This document shows, piece by piece, positions 34,464 to 46,680 of a stretch of DNA of 64,000 nt. The position numbers were made by a program, and so were the translations under genes. This stretch comes from Phyto melanocephala (lineage: Eukaryota > Arthropoda > Insecta > Diptera > Rhinophoridae): NCBI GenBank assembly GCA_941918925.1, contig OW799233.1, positions 169,550,235 to 169,614,234 of the forward strand, given 5' to 3'. Under the pieces are notes generated by a model. The model was not told the origin of the DNA. It searched no databases and saw only the letters and a list, made by a program, of their open reading frames with translations. Every line of letters begins with the position of its first letter. The stretch's first letter is position 1.

Positions 34464-34896
34464 AAGTCTACATTTTTTCCCGGCAACTACGCAGACGAAG
34501 TCGCGGGCACAAGCTAGTATTCTAATATAATTAAAACAGTAATAATGAATAGAAAACTGCTGTAAGCTAAATACAAACTTATATCTTCAAACGTTAAAGA
34601 ATTTAATCGATCTAAAATTTAATTGTTTTAGACTTTATCGAATGTATATTTCTAGTTTACATTACCCCCAAATTACACTGTTTTAAGATGTTCAATATGA
34701 AAAAAATAATATTGAGTATTGCGTTGGATTTATTTTAGAAAATGTGTATTTAACAAGTAAGAGCACTATATTCGGCTGTGCCGAATCTTTTATACCCACC
34801 ACCAATTTTGTGTACATTTAAAGCACAATATTTATTATTTTGTTAATCACTATGGAATAATCTCTTTAAAATAAAATATGTATTACTTTCTTTATA

Positions 34897-35453
34897 AAGG
34901 GTGGTTAATTTTTAAGGGCCCCTGTTGAAGGTGAACCACACATAAGCAACAAGTTTTTTTTTGCATTTCATTTGACATTTCTCAATCTCAGACTAACTTA
35001 ATTTGAACAGTGGAAAGATACCTAAATGAGCAACGCGTTAAAGTTATTCAGGTTTAATTATTTATTTTATTTGATCTCTTTTTTCAAATTTCCATATTTA
35101 AATATCCAATTTTTGTATTTAAATTCTCAATATTTCGCTACTCCTTCGTGTAGCATCTTCAGGAAAATTCATTATTATTAATTATTAATTAATTATTATT
35201 AATTAATTATTTGTAAATTAATTTTCAGGTTTAATATTCAGGTTTTTTTTATGAAAATGGGCGTTGAAAACAAAATGCATTTTATACACTTCGTAATTCT
35301 TTTGATCAACATAATCCTGCCTTCTTAGTTCGTTGAATGGGAACCACTGCTGGTTTTTGCGATAGTGTGGCAAAAGAGCAGTCAACATCGCCTCATCATC
35401 ATGCCCAACAATTGAGTATCAACATTGTCATTGAAAATTTGGACCATCAGATA
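34897..35453. mobile_element. Mariner-type MITE in copy D, right end deleted
   Basis: Left end AAGGGTGGTTAATTTTTAAG (34897) after TA. The sequence stops matching other copies at about 35453, where ACCATCAGA joins directly to TACTTCGATATGC, so the right terminal repeat is gone. Contains the 180-bp insertion at 35056-35235. Confidence 0.7.
35056..35235 (-). mobile_element. Insertion with 10-bp duplication and hammerhead-like core
   Basis: ATTCAGGTTT at 35046-35055 and 35236-35245 flank 180 bp absent from copy A, C and F MITEs. On the minus strand it reads CTGAAGA, T, GCTAC-loop-GTAGC, GAAA (about 35133-35162), identical in this core to 15810-15839. Flanked by TTAATTAA-rich sequence. The sequence after GAAA differs from the B' copy. 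Confidence 0.6.
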
Positions 35454-37150
35454 CTTCGATATGCTACTAAAATGCTTTTGTAAATGTAGTCTTTCAATGA
35501 AAGTGGGCGTTAAAGTAGGTGTGTCAATAAAGTTTCTGCTAATAAATACAACTTAGATATTTCAATATAGTCCTTTATTTTCCAAAAAACTTTGTCAATA
35601 GAGAAATTACATGAATTTAAGATAAACCGTTATATGGGAGGTAGGCGTTAAAGTGGACGTGTCACCTAAACTTTTTGGCACAACAATTACATTGATTAGA
35701 AGGATATACGTAGCAAATTTGATCATCAAACCTCTAACTTTGGCGGTTTTATGAGCTTTTAAATTTCATTAACGGTAAATAACGTGAAAAGTGGGCGTTA
35801 TAGTAGGAGTGTCAAAGTTGTTTTTGCGAATGAGTACAACTTAGATGTTTCAACATAGCCCTTTATTATTCCAAAATCTTTATTAATAGAGAAATTATAT
35901 GAATTTTAGGTAAAGCGTTATATGGGAGGTGGGCGTAAAAGTGGGCGTGGCCTCTTAATTTTCTGGCACAGTAATGACATTGCCTAGGGGGCTATACGTA
36001 GCAAATTTGATCATAATACCTCTAATTTTGGTGGTTTGATGAACTTTTAAATTTCATTAACGGTAGATAACGTGAAAAGTGGGCGTTATAGTAGGCGTGT
36101 CAAAGTTGTTTTTGCGAATGAGTACAACTTAGGTGTTTCAACATAGCCCTTTATTATTCCAAAATCTTTATTAATAGAGAAATTATATGAATTTTAGGTA
36201 AAGCGTTATATGGGAGGTGGGCGTAAAAGTGGGCGTGGCACCTTAATTTTATGGCACAGTAATGACATTGCCTAGGGGGATTTACCTAGCAAATTTGATT
36301 ATCATACCTCTAATATTGGTGGTTTTATGAGCTTTTAAATTTCATTAACGGTGGATAACGTAAAAAGTGGGCGTTATAGTAGGCGTGTCAAAGTTATTTT
36401 TGCGAATGAGTACAACTTAGGTGTTTCAATATAGCCCTTTATTAAACCAAAATCTATATTAATAGAGAAATTATATGAATTTCAGTTAAGACGTTATATG
36501 GGAGGTGGGCGTAAAAGTGGGCGTGGCATATTGATTTTCCGTTACAAAAAAGCGTGTCACCAAAAAGCAAAGAGTGCAAAATTTCAGAGTCGTACATCCA
36601 ATTTTGTTGCTTTTATGACGTTTTTGTTTTTAAATATACCGAAAAATACACTGTGCGGTATAAATTTTCGTACATTTTGATCGATAACTCCTCTCCTAAT
36701 GCATAGATTTAGATAATTTTCGGGGAATAATATTGTTTTTACTCAGGAAATATATATTCGAAGTTTCATGAGTCTGCGTTAATCCGTTTGGACACAATTC
36801 CATTTTATTCGATGTTGGTAGGACACGGTTTTTTCGACCTACTCTTGCTTTTCGAGCTATAACTCTCTTCCTAATATTCCGATTTAGCCCATTTTCAATA
36901 CCAAACAAACCTTGTCTATAAGAAAGATTTTGGCAAAATTTGAGCCCCTTAGCTATTTCGGTGCGACCTCTATCGTGCTTTCAACAGACGGACAGACGGA
37001 CAGACGGACGGACATAGCTAGATCGTCATCAAATCAAACCCTGATTCAGAATATATATACTTTATGGGGTCTAAAATGGATATTTCGATGTGTTACAAAC
37101 GGAATGACAAAATGAATATACCCCCACCATTTTTTTGGTGGCGGGTATAA

Positions 37151-37962
37151 AAATGTGTGACAATGTGTATTTAATGCTTACTATCAGGGAGAAATTCCAC
37201 GGTTTTCTTCGTTATTGTATTAAATAAAGCGCTGCCACAGCAAAGAAATAGCAACAAAAAAAAGTATTAAATAAAATCACCAAATGTTGAAAATTACCAA
37301 AAACATAATTGAATTGATAACTCCAGTTCTAATGCAACATTGTTAACACTACTGTAAACTTGTTGTTGGCAATTTCCAAAAAAAAAACATTTCGTATAAC
37401 AATAAAATTTTAATTCATATGTTTTTTAGGTCTTATATTAGATTTATACAGAAATGGGAAATGAAAATGTTTCGCAGCATCAAAAATATGTATTATAGAT
37501 TTTTTATTTGACTGTGCTTAAAATTTGTTTTAAAACACTTTTTGTAACTCTGCAAAAAAAAAGGTTTAATGAACATTCCCATTCTCAAACGATACAAGCG
37601 ACATTGTGTATACAAGAAAATAATAATATAATCCAAATTTATATTTAGTGTTTTATAGAAGTGTTTATTTTTCTATAAATATAATGGCTTTTTTACGCCT
37701 TCAAAACAAAATCAAATCATTAAAAACGTAAACATGTCACCATGTACACATCAGTAAAAAACTGCAATGCTTATTAGATGTATTTGTTAAAATTTTTAAC
37801 AAAACTCGTTCAATGTCTTTTGTTTTATAATATGAAGTATACTATAAATTACTAAATGAGAGTCTACTTTTAATTGTTCAATTGTTATTTATTATTATAT
37901 TGAGATTTTGATTCGATCGAGGATACTTCCTAACATCCTGCACTTTCTTCATTTTCTTCTTT
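37151..37962. other. AT-rich stretch without a supported gene
   Basis: No coding or repeat signal beyond poly-A runs. Confidence 0.45.
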
Positions 37963-38568
37963 AAATGATGTTTAATAGCAATATCTATGGTAATCGAAAG
38001 TTCAAAACATAACTAAGAGACTGGCTTTTAAAAAAATAGTTTCTTCTTTCTGTTGTTTGAAATGAGAGAAAATAACGTTGACAGTTTCGTAAAATAAACA
38101 TTCAAATATTTGCTTCAGTAAATCAATTATATCGCATGTAATACGAAACTTAATGTCTGAAATAACAATACCTTCCAATTTAGGTTCGCAAAAATTAGTA
38201 GTAATGTCTCCATACCTCTTAGACCGATCTTTAAATTCGCCTTTAAATAACAATATTTTGACTCAAATGATGTTTAATAGCAATATCTATGGTAATCGAA
38301 AGTTCAAAACATAACTAAGAGACTGGCTTTTAAAAAAATAGTTTCTTCTTTCTGTTGTTTGAAATGAGAGAAAATAACGTTGACAGTTTCGTAAAATAAA
38401 CATTAAAATATTTGCTTCAGTAAATCAATTATATCGCATGTAATACGAAACTTAATGTCTGAAATAACAATACCTTCCAATTTAGGTTCGCAAAAATTAG
38501 TAGTAATGTCTCCATACCTCTTAGACCGATCTTTAAATTCGCCTTTAAATAACAATATTTTGACTCAA
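37963..38568. repeat. 302-bp tandem duplication
   Basis: 37963-38264 recurs at 38265-38566 with one visible difference (CATTCAAATA versus CATTAAAATA). On the minus strand the unit holds an 83-codon frame (38002-38253) with SKRYGDITTNFCEPKLEG and ITCDIIDLLKQIFECLFYE; upstream, SYEQMHNRLTSDET suggests a longer ancestral frame. I do not recognize the protein; a transposon-derived remnant is likely. Confidence 0.9.
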
Positions 38569-38811
38569 GTTTCATCCGATGTAAGGCGGTTATGCATTTG
38601 TTCATAACTTGAGAATGGTTAGTCTAAAACAAATACCCGAAAATGTTAAACAATGTTCATTTAAGTCAAATAAAGAAATTTCTTATATTTTTAAGTTTTA
38701 AGGTGTTATTCAGAAATAAGTGGTGATAATATTTATGTTTTCAAGCAAAAAAAGTACTTCTTTTCTTTCTTTAAATGTCATTAGAAAATTATTGTGGCCA
38801 AAATTTTATAT

Positions 38812-39200
38812 TTATACCCTTCACCTGTGGTGCACAAGGGTATATATAGCTTTGTCATTCCGTTTGTTATTTCTACAATTTTCATTTCCGACCCCATAAA
38901 GTATAAAGTATATTTTCTGAAAGCTTATGAATAGAGGAGTCGATTAAGCCCTAGCCGTCTGTCCGTCTGTCCGTCTGTCCGTCTATCCGTCTGCCCGTCT
39001 GTCCGTGTGTTGATTCAAATCAACTTTTAGAAGCAACTATATGTTCCTCAGATCTGTATATGGTATCAATCTCTGGGAAATACCCAGGAATGAATCGCTA
39101 TTGAAATTCAGCACAATCGCCCCCTAACTTTCTGAGATATGAGCAAAAAACCACGACCACCTCGTTTTTTTTTCACAATTACAACAACAACCTACATATA
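38812..39200 (+). mobile_element. Helentron-related fragment, second subfamily
   Basis: TTATACCCTTCACC start, then TTTGTCATTCCGTTTGT, GACCCCATAAAGTATAAAG, GGAGTCGATTAAGCC and a long GTCY run (about 38957-39008). This is the TACCCTTCAC subfamily also seen at 50217 and 60020. The 3' end is not identified. Confidence 0.65.
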
Positions 39201-39320
39201 TATTGGTTAAAGTAAACGTGGCATCGGACTCCAGCTGAGCCAAAAAAATTTTATTTTATTTTATTTAATATATTATTTATATTTTATTATTTTTTTTAAT
39301 ATATTTTTTTTGTAATTTTT

Positions 39321-39945
39321 TTATACCCGCCACCAAAAAAATGGTGGGGGTATATTCATTTTGTCATTCCGTTTGTAACACATCGAAATATCCATTTTAG
39401 ACCCCATAAAGTATATATATTCTGAATCGGGGTTTGATTTGATGACGATCTAGCTATGTCCGTCCGTCTGTCCGTCTGTCCGTCTGTTGAAAGCACGATA
39501 GAGGTCGCACCGAAAAAGCTAAAGGGCTCAAATTTTGCCAGAATCTTTCTAATAGACAAGGTTTGTTTGGTATTGCAAATGGGCTAAATCGGAATATTAG
39601 AAAGAGAGTTATAGCTCGTAAAGCAAGAATAGGTCGAAAAAACCGTGTCCTTCAAACATCGAAAAAAAAGGAATTGTGTCCAAACGCATAAACGTAGAGT
39701 CGTGAAACTTCGAATATATATTTCTCGAGTCGAAAGAATATTTCTCCCCAAAAATTGCTTAAATCTATGCATTAGAAAAGGAGTTATAGGTCAAAATGTA
39801 CGAAAATTTATACCGCTCAGTGTATATTTGAAGTTTAAAACGTAATAAAACTGACAAAACTATATGTACGGTTCTGAAATTTTGCAAACATGGTTTTTTG
39901 GTCAAAGTCTTCGTTATAACGGAAAATAAATGTGCCACGCCCACT
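39321..39945 (+). mobile_element. DINE-1-like Helentron copy E, first (truncated) part
   Basis: TTATACCCGCCACC at 39321, GTCY microsatellite at about 39460-39486, then the core to GTGCCACGCCCACTTTTT. It breaks off into unrelated sequence at about 39945; a homologous junction occurs in inverted orientation in copy F near 55800. Confidence 0.75.
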
Positions 39946-40830
39946 TTTTTTTTAAATTTTTATTAAAATATATTATTCATGTATATTAGCATTTATTCAT
40001 TGCAGATGGCGACATCTGTTGAAGGCGCCACTACATTTTGCAAACACTGAGGATGATGTCTTTGCTAAACATCACGTAGAACACTAGATGACTCTAGTAA
40101 CATTTTTTTGCACAAACTACAAAGGAATTTTATAGGGGTTTGTGAAAACGAAAATGACCGAAGTTTGTTGACAAAAATTAACTAGAGTAATGATTTGTGC
40201 CCAACTTTACATATAGTTGTACACACAGTCTTATGAGGTTTAAGATTTAAAAATATTAAAAAAAAATGTGCATCAGTAGATTTAAAATAAGTATTTGAAT
40301 ATTTAAAATACATATTTTAACAAATTTTTTTTTTATCTATCTATTCTTTTGTAAAGGGTGGTTAAATTTTAAGGGCCACAGGGTGATTCAAAATAGACAT
40401 GCTCAGCATTTTGCTAAAACAGGAAATTTATTAGTAAGATTTTGATTTTTAAAGTTCTATAACATTTTGCTTTTAAAAGATTTTCAAACGAAATAAGTTT
40501 TGTATAATTTTAAAATTTGTTAGCCATTAGTACATGAAAATAAATTGTTTATAATGTTTAGAAATAATTTTTTTTTATCTTTAGGTCAAAATTTTCCTAA
40601 ATTCCTTTTTTTAATACACCATAACTTCTAGAAAACATAAGATAACAAAAAGAAATTAGCACCATTTAGTAGATAAAACTCTCCTCTCCTCCCCATTTTA
40701 TACCCGTTACGATCCGACCGTGATCAGCAGACCAATTTTTGTGACACAAGGTCAAATATTTTTTGCAAAATTTTAGTAAAAGAGCTAAACAAATTTTTTT
40801 GTAATGTGTTTTTTTGAAGTATTTGAGTTT
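39946..40830 (+). mobile_element. Composite insertion shared with copy F
   Basis: 39946-40010 matches the complement of 55727-55800. 40361-40640 (from AAGGGTGGTTAAATTTTAAG and GGCCACAGGGTGATTC) matches 55358-55640 in the same orientation. It contains no coding frame. It looks like remains of a mariner-type element flanked by other insert sequence. Confidence 0.5.
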
Positions 40831-41716
40831 TTATATCCGCCACCAAAAAAATGGTATGTGTATTCTTAATCGGGGTTTTATTTGACGACGATCTAGCTAT
40901 GTCCGTCCGTATGTCCGTCTGTTAAAAGCACGATAGAGGTCCCATCGAAAAAGCTAGTGGGCTCAAATTTTGCCAGAATATGTCTTATACACAAGGTTTG
41001 TTTGGAATAGAAAATTGGCTAAATCGTAGTATAAGGAAGAAAGAAAAATTGCCTAAATGCATGCATTAGGAAGGGAGTTAGAGATCAAAATGTACGAAAA
41101 TTTATACCGCGCAGTGTATTTTCCAATATGTTAAAAATTTTAAACCTAATAGGAGTGACAAATTTAGATCTTTGATTCTGAAATTTTGCAGGAATTGCTT
41201 TTTGGTCAAAGGCTTTCTTCTGACGGAAAATAAATGTGACACGCCAACCTCCCATACAACGTTTTCTCTTAAATTCTTATAATTTCTCTATAAATCGAAT
41301 AATAAAGGACTTTATTGAAATATCTAAGTTGTATTTATTAGCATAAATAACTTCGACACACCTACTATAACGCTCACTTTCCACGTTATTTACTGTTAAT
41401 GAAATTTAAATTTATAAAACCGACAAAATTAGAGGTATGATGATAAAATTTGCTACGGAAATCCTTCTAGTCAATGTTATTGTTATGCCAGAAAATTTAG
41501 GTGACACGCCCACTCTTACGCCCACATCCTATATAATGCTTTATTTCAAATTCATATAATATCTCAATGAATAAATATTTTGGAAGAATTACGGACTATA
41601 TTGAAATATCTTAGTTGTATTTATTAGCAGAAATTTTATTGACACGCTTACTTTAACGCCCATTTTCACTGAAACACTTAATTTACGAAAACATTTTACC
41701 AGCATATCCAAGTTAT

Positions 41717-42201
41717 AAAAGGTGGTTAAATTTTAAGGGCCGATGTTGATTTTGAATAAAACACAAATTATTTAGGAAGTTATTATCATTTCTCTTTTAA
41801 TGATAATATTTGTATGGTTCAATTATGTATGGAACAAAATATCGGCCAAATGGCCCCGCGACCTCAACGGCACACCTCGATCCGATAGTCCAAATTTTAA
41901 ATAACATTGCTGATGCTCAATTGTTTGGCACGATGATGAGTTGAAGTTGATTGTTTTTTTGCCACACTATCGCGATAAACAGCAATGCTTCTCATTTAAC
42001 GAATTTAGAAGGCATTCATAGATGTTCTAACATTTTATACAGACCTGGGGCCGAATTACGGCATTCGATATCGATCGAAATTTTACTCGAACGATCGAGT
42101 ATGCTTTAGTTATATAGATTCTAATAAGAGTTTTCAAATTTCGATCACGTTCGAGTGCCGTAATTCGGCCTCTGTTTTAAATTTAAAATTTAACCACCCT
42201 C
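41717..42201. mobile_element. Mariner-type MITE in Helentron copy E2
   Basis: Left AAGGTGGTTAAATTTTAAGG, right complement ending 42201, TA at 41715-41716 and 42202-42203. Carries a second MITE at 42047-42172. Confidence 0.7.
42047..42172. mobile_element. 126-bp MITE with GGCCGAATTACGGC ends
   Basis: Left GGGGCCGAATTACGGCATTC; right complement GAGGCCGAATTACGGCACTC. Sister MITE copies read AGACCTGTTTTGC at this place, so CTG is duplicated on both sides. The GGGCC-type ends and 3-bp duplication recall PIF/Harbinger, but their usual target is TWA. Confidence 0.65.
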
Positions 42202-42308
42202 TACAAAGAAAGCCATTAACAAAATAATAATTATTGTGCTTTAAATGTACACAAAATTGGTGGTGGGTATAAAAGATTCGGCACAGCCAAATATAGTGCT
42301 CTTACTTG

Positions 42309-42660
42309 TTTTTTTTTGGTATGTTTTTTACATGTACATACATATGTACATACATACGTATTTTATATGAGATGAATGGTGATACAAACAATTGTTATTG
42401 CATGACTACACGTTGTGAAGGGTATAAAAGATTCGGCACGGCCGAATATAGCACTGTTACTTGTTTTATTTATTGTTGTAATTTTTTTTTTTTGGAAACA
42501 CATATGTAAACTCAATTTATAATTCTGCAATGGGATGTTTTGTATATGTACATATGTACGTATTTCATATGAGAGGAATGGTATACATTTGTTATTGCAT
42601 GACTACACGTTGTGAAGTGTATATAAAATTCGGCACGGCCGATTATAACACTCTTACTTG
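42309..42660 (+). repeat. Two extra Helentron 3' ends in tandem
   Basis: After the E2 end at 42308, two related units each finish with TATAAAA, a GGCACGGCC hairpin and a CTTACTTG-like terminus at 42463 (TGTTACTTG) and 42660 (CTCTTACTTG). Both units also share TGACTACACGTTGTGAAG and an ACATATGTAC-rich start. Confidence 0.7.
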
Positions 42661-45600
42661 TTGTATCTTCTTTTCTTCTGGAGATGTAGGAATATTGCGA
42701 ATAAAATGAGCTGTTAACCATAAAAAATTTTAATAAGTGTTGATTTCATTCACGATAAGGTAACGACACGTATATTACACACGATACAGTGAAGACTATA
42801 CTTAACATATTAACATAGTACTTCATTGCTAAAATTGAAAAGCAATGTTTGGTAAGAATTTCAAATACGAAATTAATATTATTAATTGAAAAATTGTTTT
42901 ATTTTGCTCAAATCATCAAAATGATACTATCAGTAAAATTATAATTAAAAGTTTTAATTGAAAAAATATTTCATAAAATATCATTTAAAACAATATTACA
43001 AAATTTATTAAAATTCCCATAATTTTTGAAAATTATTTTAATTAATTTAATCATGCCTGTAATTCAAATTTGGTATTTATAAAATTAATATAATTAAAAT
43101 TTGTATCAGTACAATAAGTAATTTAAATTTAAATAAAATTACCTAAAGAGAAAAATATAATTTTTTAATGCTTATTCTTAGCATACATATGGATCAATAT
43201 TTTTAATTTAATTTCATTACTTATATAATAATAATTTAGTATATGATGTAGGGTTCCACAAGTACACATACTAAACCATATTAAACGCCGGATTTCCCAA
43301 AATAATTGATAACATCAACGACCTAGACATAATGGAATATTACCCGGTATAAAAACTTGATCAGGCAGAGTGAAAAAATCAACTAACTTACCAATTAAAA
43401 TGAGAATATTGCGGAATATACTAGCATACAGGGAATATTGGCTTTAGACGCATCTAGATTGAAATTAAAACCATTAATTATATTTAAGACCACACATATA
43501 TAATATACATATATGTGCACTTACCAGAACTCTGTCTTGCAAATTGGCCACTATTGTTTTATTATTCTGCTCCTTGAAGAACAATTATATAAGATTCATC
43601 CATGGAACTAAAATTTTCAAAAAATGTCATTTAAAATAGAATTTTTTTTCTTTTAAAATAAAATATTTTATATCAATTAAAAATATTAATTAAATTATTT
43701 AAAATTATTATTAAAAGTCAAAAACAAATCAAAAAGTCAATTAATTAAAAAAAGTTAAGCAATATTTGGTCCTGTGTATGTATGTATGTATATTTTTTTT
43801 TTATATATGAAAGTACAACTATAAAAAGAAATATTCAACCCAGTTATTTTGTAGTTCTTTTTCTTTTCATATATTTAGCCGAAGTTTCTCGTACAATAGA
43901 CGACAAAAATCTGCAGGCATCAGGTTTTTCTGGAAAAATATCTAAGTGAAAGTCTAAAAATTGTATTTTAAGGGACAATATGTATATGACAATATTTTAA
44001 AACTTAATTGTTAAAAATAATTTCTTTACTAATTTCTATATGTAGTTTTTTTCTTTTTTGTTTCTCAAAAAACTGTGACATATATTTACAAAAGCCGCCT
44101 ATGGTCTATTTTCCACTTTATTCAACTTTACTTTAATGATTACATATTTATATGAGTAACTTCCTATCTAAAAAGCATGCTATTGGTAACAAACAAAAAT
44201 ACATGCGAGTTTAAATAAACGATGGCTGGCGTATATCTACATTATTTTAAGCATAAATGGGTATAACGTGTTCAAAACATCTCTCCATTTTTTTTTTATA
44301 CAATTACATAAATGTGTTCATTTACTTACATGCATCAGTTTACACACATGTGTTCATTTATAAGTAACTGTGTTGCCATTAAGAGTATATTGCTTGTAAC
44401 TAAATGAATTGATGTACCACCCAAAGTATGCGTATAACATCAATAAATCTATGAAACTTTCAGAAAAGTTTTTAAAATTGTGTTTAAAATGTTTTTCTTT
44501 CTGGCCTCTGCCATATTTTGTGAAAAATCATTACTGAAAACCAATGAGCATTACCGTTGCATTAAAAGTGGCAGACCACTACAACCAAATATGTTGTGAT
44601 TTTTTATTTTTTATTTACAACACACACACACTAAATCGTTTATTATATGATCATGTGTTGAAAAAATGTAAATGTGAGTCAGTATGTGTTTATACACAAA
44701 TCATGCTGACCGTCAGTGAATAACAAACTAGTTAATTGTAATTTGTTAAAGGATAAAATAGAGTTGGCTAAGTTTATATATTAGCTTGTAGTGTAATTTT
44801 TTTTGGATGCAGAATAATTTTTTAGTATTGTTATGTAGAAATTTTCCAATTGCAATTTTTCTCATAAAGCTGTTGCTGATGTTACGGTATTAACAACAAA
44901 AGTAAGACATTTTAAATTAAATTGGGACATTTGCTAGTAATTTTGCTTAAATTAAATAGAAAAATCTGCTTTATTTTGTCATTAACGTACGTTTGTATAT
45001 AGATTTTGAAAATTATATTTCTCGTTTATTCTTATTCATATGCATATGCTTTAATTATTATGTTTTTACAAATTAAAAATTTCACCGATCACAAGCGTTT
45101 TTGAATTGGTAAATGAGTGACAATTAATTTAACTCCCTCAGTCACTTATATTTACGCCTATGAAAGGAAACAATTTTTTGTTGTGATGTATTGTTTAATT
45201 ACATTAGTGCTCCTATTCAGTAGTGCGCTATTTTCCTAGTCTAGCGGTTACAGTTTCGATTTCTGCGAGAGAATGAGGTCCAGCAAATCATATTCATTAC
45301 ACCACTTGGTTGATAAAGTTAGAATATTTTTTGTAAATAAAGAAATATATAATCCCACCTTGTAAGCAGTGCAGACTTCATTCGCTTTAAGCGCTGTTGA
45401 AAGCAATTAAGCACTAAGTAAGCAATTCAAAAAAAAGTTTTGGTAATTAAATTTTTTTGGTGGTAATACATAACAGTAGTGTGAACTTATATAAGTGTGA
45501 TAGTTAAAGAAACTATTTATATTTTATTACTATTGTACTTTCCAACTTGATGTAGTTGTATTCGTTTGTCTATCCGCCAATCTGTGGGAAACTTTTTCCA

Positions 45601-45925
45601 GTCACATTTTAAGAAATTTATCCGGTTTGATGCCTTAATCTTTAAAACAGTTAAGTTTTGAAACTGCTTAAATCATTCTGCCCTACATTTTTTTTACGAA
45701 TAAATTAACTGTATAAAACGAACAAAAAACTGGAACCACATTTCTAAGAACTTTAAAAACGATATTAAACTCTATATTAAAAACATTTAAAAAGTTTAAA
45801 AGTTTTATATATTTTAAGGCTCTACCTATCACATTTCAAAACTTATGTTCACTTTAGTTTTGCTTCGTTTACATAATAATTTAAGTATTTTCCACTGTAT
45901 TGTTGTTTTGATATACGTCAAGATC
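42661..45925. other. AT-rich stretch without a supported gene
   Basis: Over 3 kb without a recognized coding region. GGTAAG-like donor sites occur on the minus strand near 43387 and 43527 but no open exon accompanies them. TAGTCTAGCGG followed closely by GTTTCGATTTC (45238-45264) resembles tRNA promoter boxes A and B spaced too closely for a tRNA. Confidence 0.4.
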
Positions 45926-46680
45926 TTAAATTGAAAGTGTACAAAATACAGCTTGTGCAACAACTGAAACCGCTCGACCCTCCCAAGCGACATCGCTTTG
46001 TTTTATGGGCTCTTGAAAAGTTCCAAGAAGATCCGAATTTTTCGAAGAAATTTTGTTCAGCGATGTGCCCATTTCTGGCTCAATGGGTATGTAAAAAACA
46101 AAATTGCCGCATTTGGGACGAAAAACAACCTGAAGAGATTTAATAACTGACACTTCATCCAGAAAAAAACAACGGTTTGGTAGCCGGTGGAATCATCGGT
46201 CCATATTTATTTTAAAATAATGCCGGTGCGAACGTAACCGTCAATGGTGATCGTTGTCATGCCATGATGCCTGAAATTGAGTCTGTTGATCTCGGCAACA
46301 TTTGGTTTTTTGTTCCGATCGATTGGCCACCAAGATCGTGTGATATCACACCATTAGACTTTTTCCTGTGGGGATATGTAAAGTCTAAAGTTTATGCAGA
46401 CAAACCCTCTTCGATTCAGGCCTTGGAGTAAAAACATCACGCATGTCATTCGCCAGTTACCATTTCGACTGGTAACAAGTCATCTAAAATTGTACTCAAC
46501 GGATGGACCATCTGCAACATAGCAACGGCCAACATTTAATAGACATAATTTTCAAAAAATAAATGCCATAGAATGTTCTTTCAAATGATAATAAACATTC
46601 CCCATTAAATTTTTTTCCGTGTTTTTTTCTTTAAAAAAGTAGGGAACCTCAAAATGGATCACCCATTATTTTTTTTATAA
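45926..46680 (+). pseudogene. Degraded mariner-family transposase with 3' terminal repeat
   Basis: QLKPLDPPKRHRFVLWALEK, KKQNCRIWDEKQPEEI, GGIIGPYF, ANVTVNGDRCHAMMPEIESV, then DWPPRSCDITPLDFFLWGY and VKSKVYADKPSSIQALE appear in order. These match the second half of an insect mariner-type (IS630/Tc1/mariner) transposase. The stretch with the second catalytic aspartate (normally between VNG... and ...WPPRS) is missing, and several stops and frame changes occur. The end complement TGGGTGATCCATTTTGAGGT at about 46655-46675 fits the family's terminal repeat; the left end is absent. Confidence 0.7.

Larger units (their letters stand above)
33114..34517 (+). mobile_element. Canonical Helitron with nested insertions
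   Basis: Begins TCCTACTAATATAATAAATG after an A (33113) and ends with hairpin CGCAGAC-GAA-GTCGCG, then GGGCACAAGCTAG (34517) followed by T. This is the 5'-TC...CTAG-3' structure inserted between A and T that defines Helitrons. The opening (CTAATATNATAAATG, then TTGTTACTC and TCACGCAAAAACGGCTGAACGG) and the end GACGAAGTCGCGGGCACAAG are like widespread insect non-autonomous Helitrons. No Rep/helicase frame. Another inverted-repeat element is nested at 33344-34463 and makes up most of the length. Confidence 0.75.
34754..37150 (-). mobile_element. DINE-1-like Helentron, copy D
   Basis: Minus-strand, complete ends (CAAGTAAGAG at 34754; GGCGGGTATAA ending 37150). 288-bp repeats with AACGGT boxes at 35771, 36059 and 36347. 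GTCY microsatellite complement at about 36985-37012. The nested mariner MITE (34897-35453) has lost its right end by deletion. The 13 bases AATGTGTATTTAA occur at 34741-34753 and again at 37162-37174 near the other border. Confidence 0.85.
40831..42308 (+). mobile_element. DINE-1-like Helentron copy E2
   Basis: TTATATCCGCCACC start, shortened GTCY run (about 40901-40921), CGCCCAC body, nested mariner MITE (41717-42201), hairpin near 42277-42293 with one mismatch (GGCACAGCC core), end ATAGTGCTCTTACTTG at 42308. Confidence 0.75.

Noticed and set aside
36912..37115. Frame with STDGQTDRRTDIARSSSNQT (also 39356-39559)
   Set aside because: It translates the GTCY microsatellite and the conserved Helentron core, which are non-coding structural parts.
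43380..43620. Possible minus-strand exons next to GGTAAG donor-like sites
   Set aside because: All three frames close within a few codons and no acceptor-bounded open exon can be drawn.
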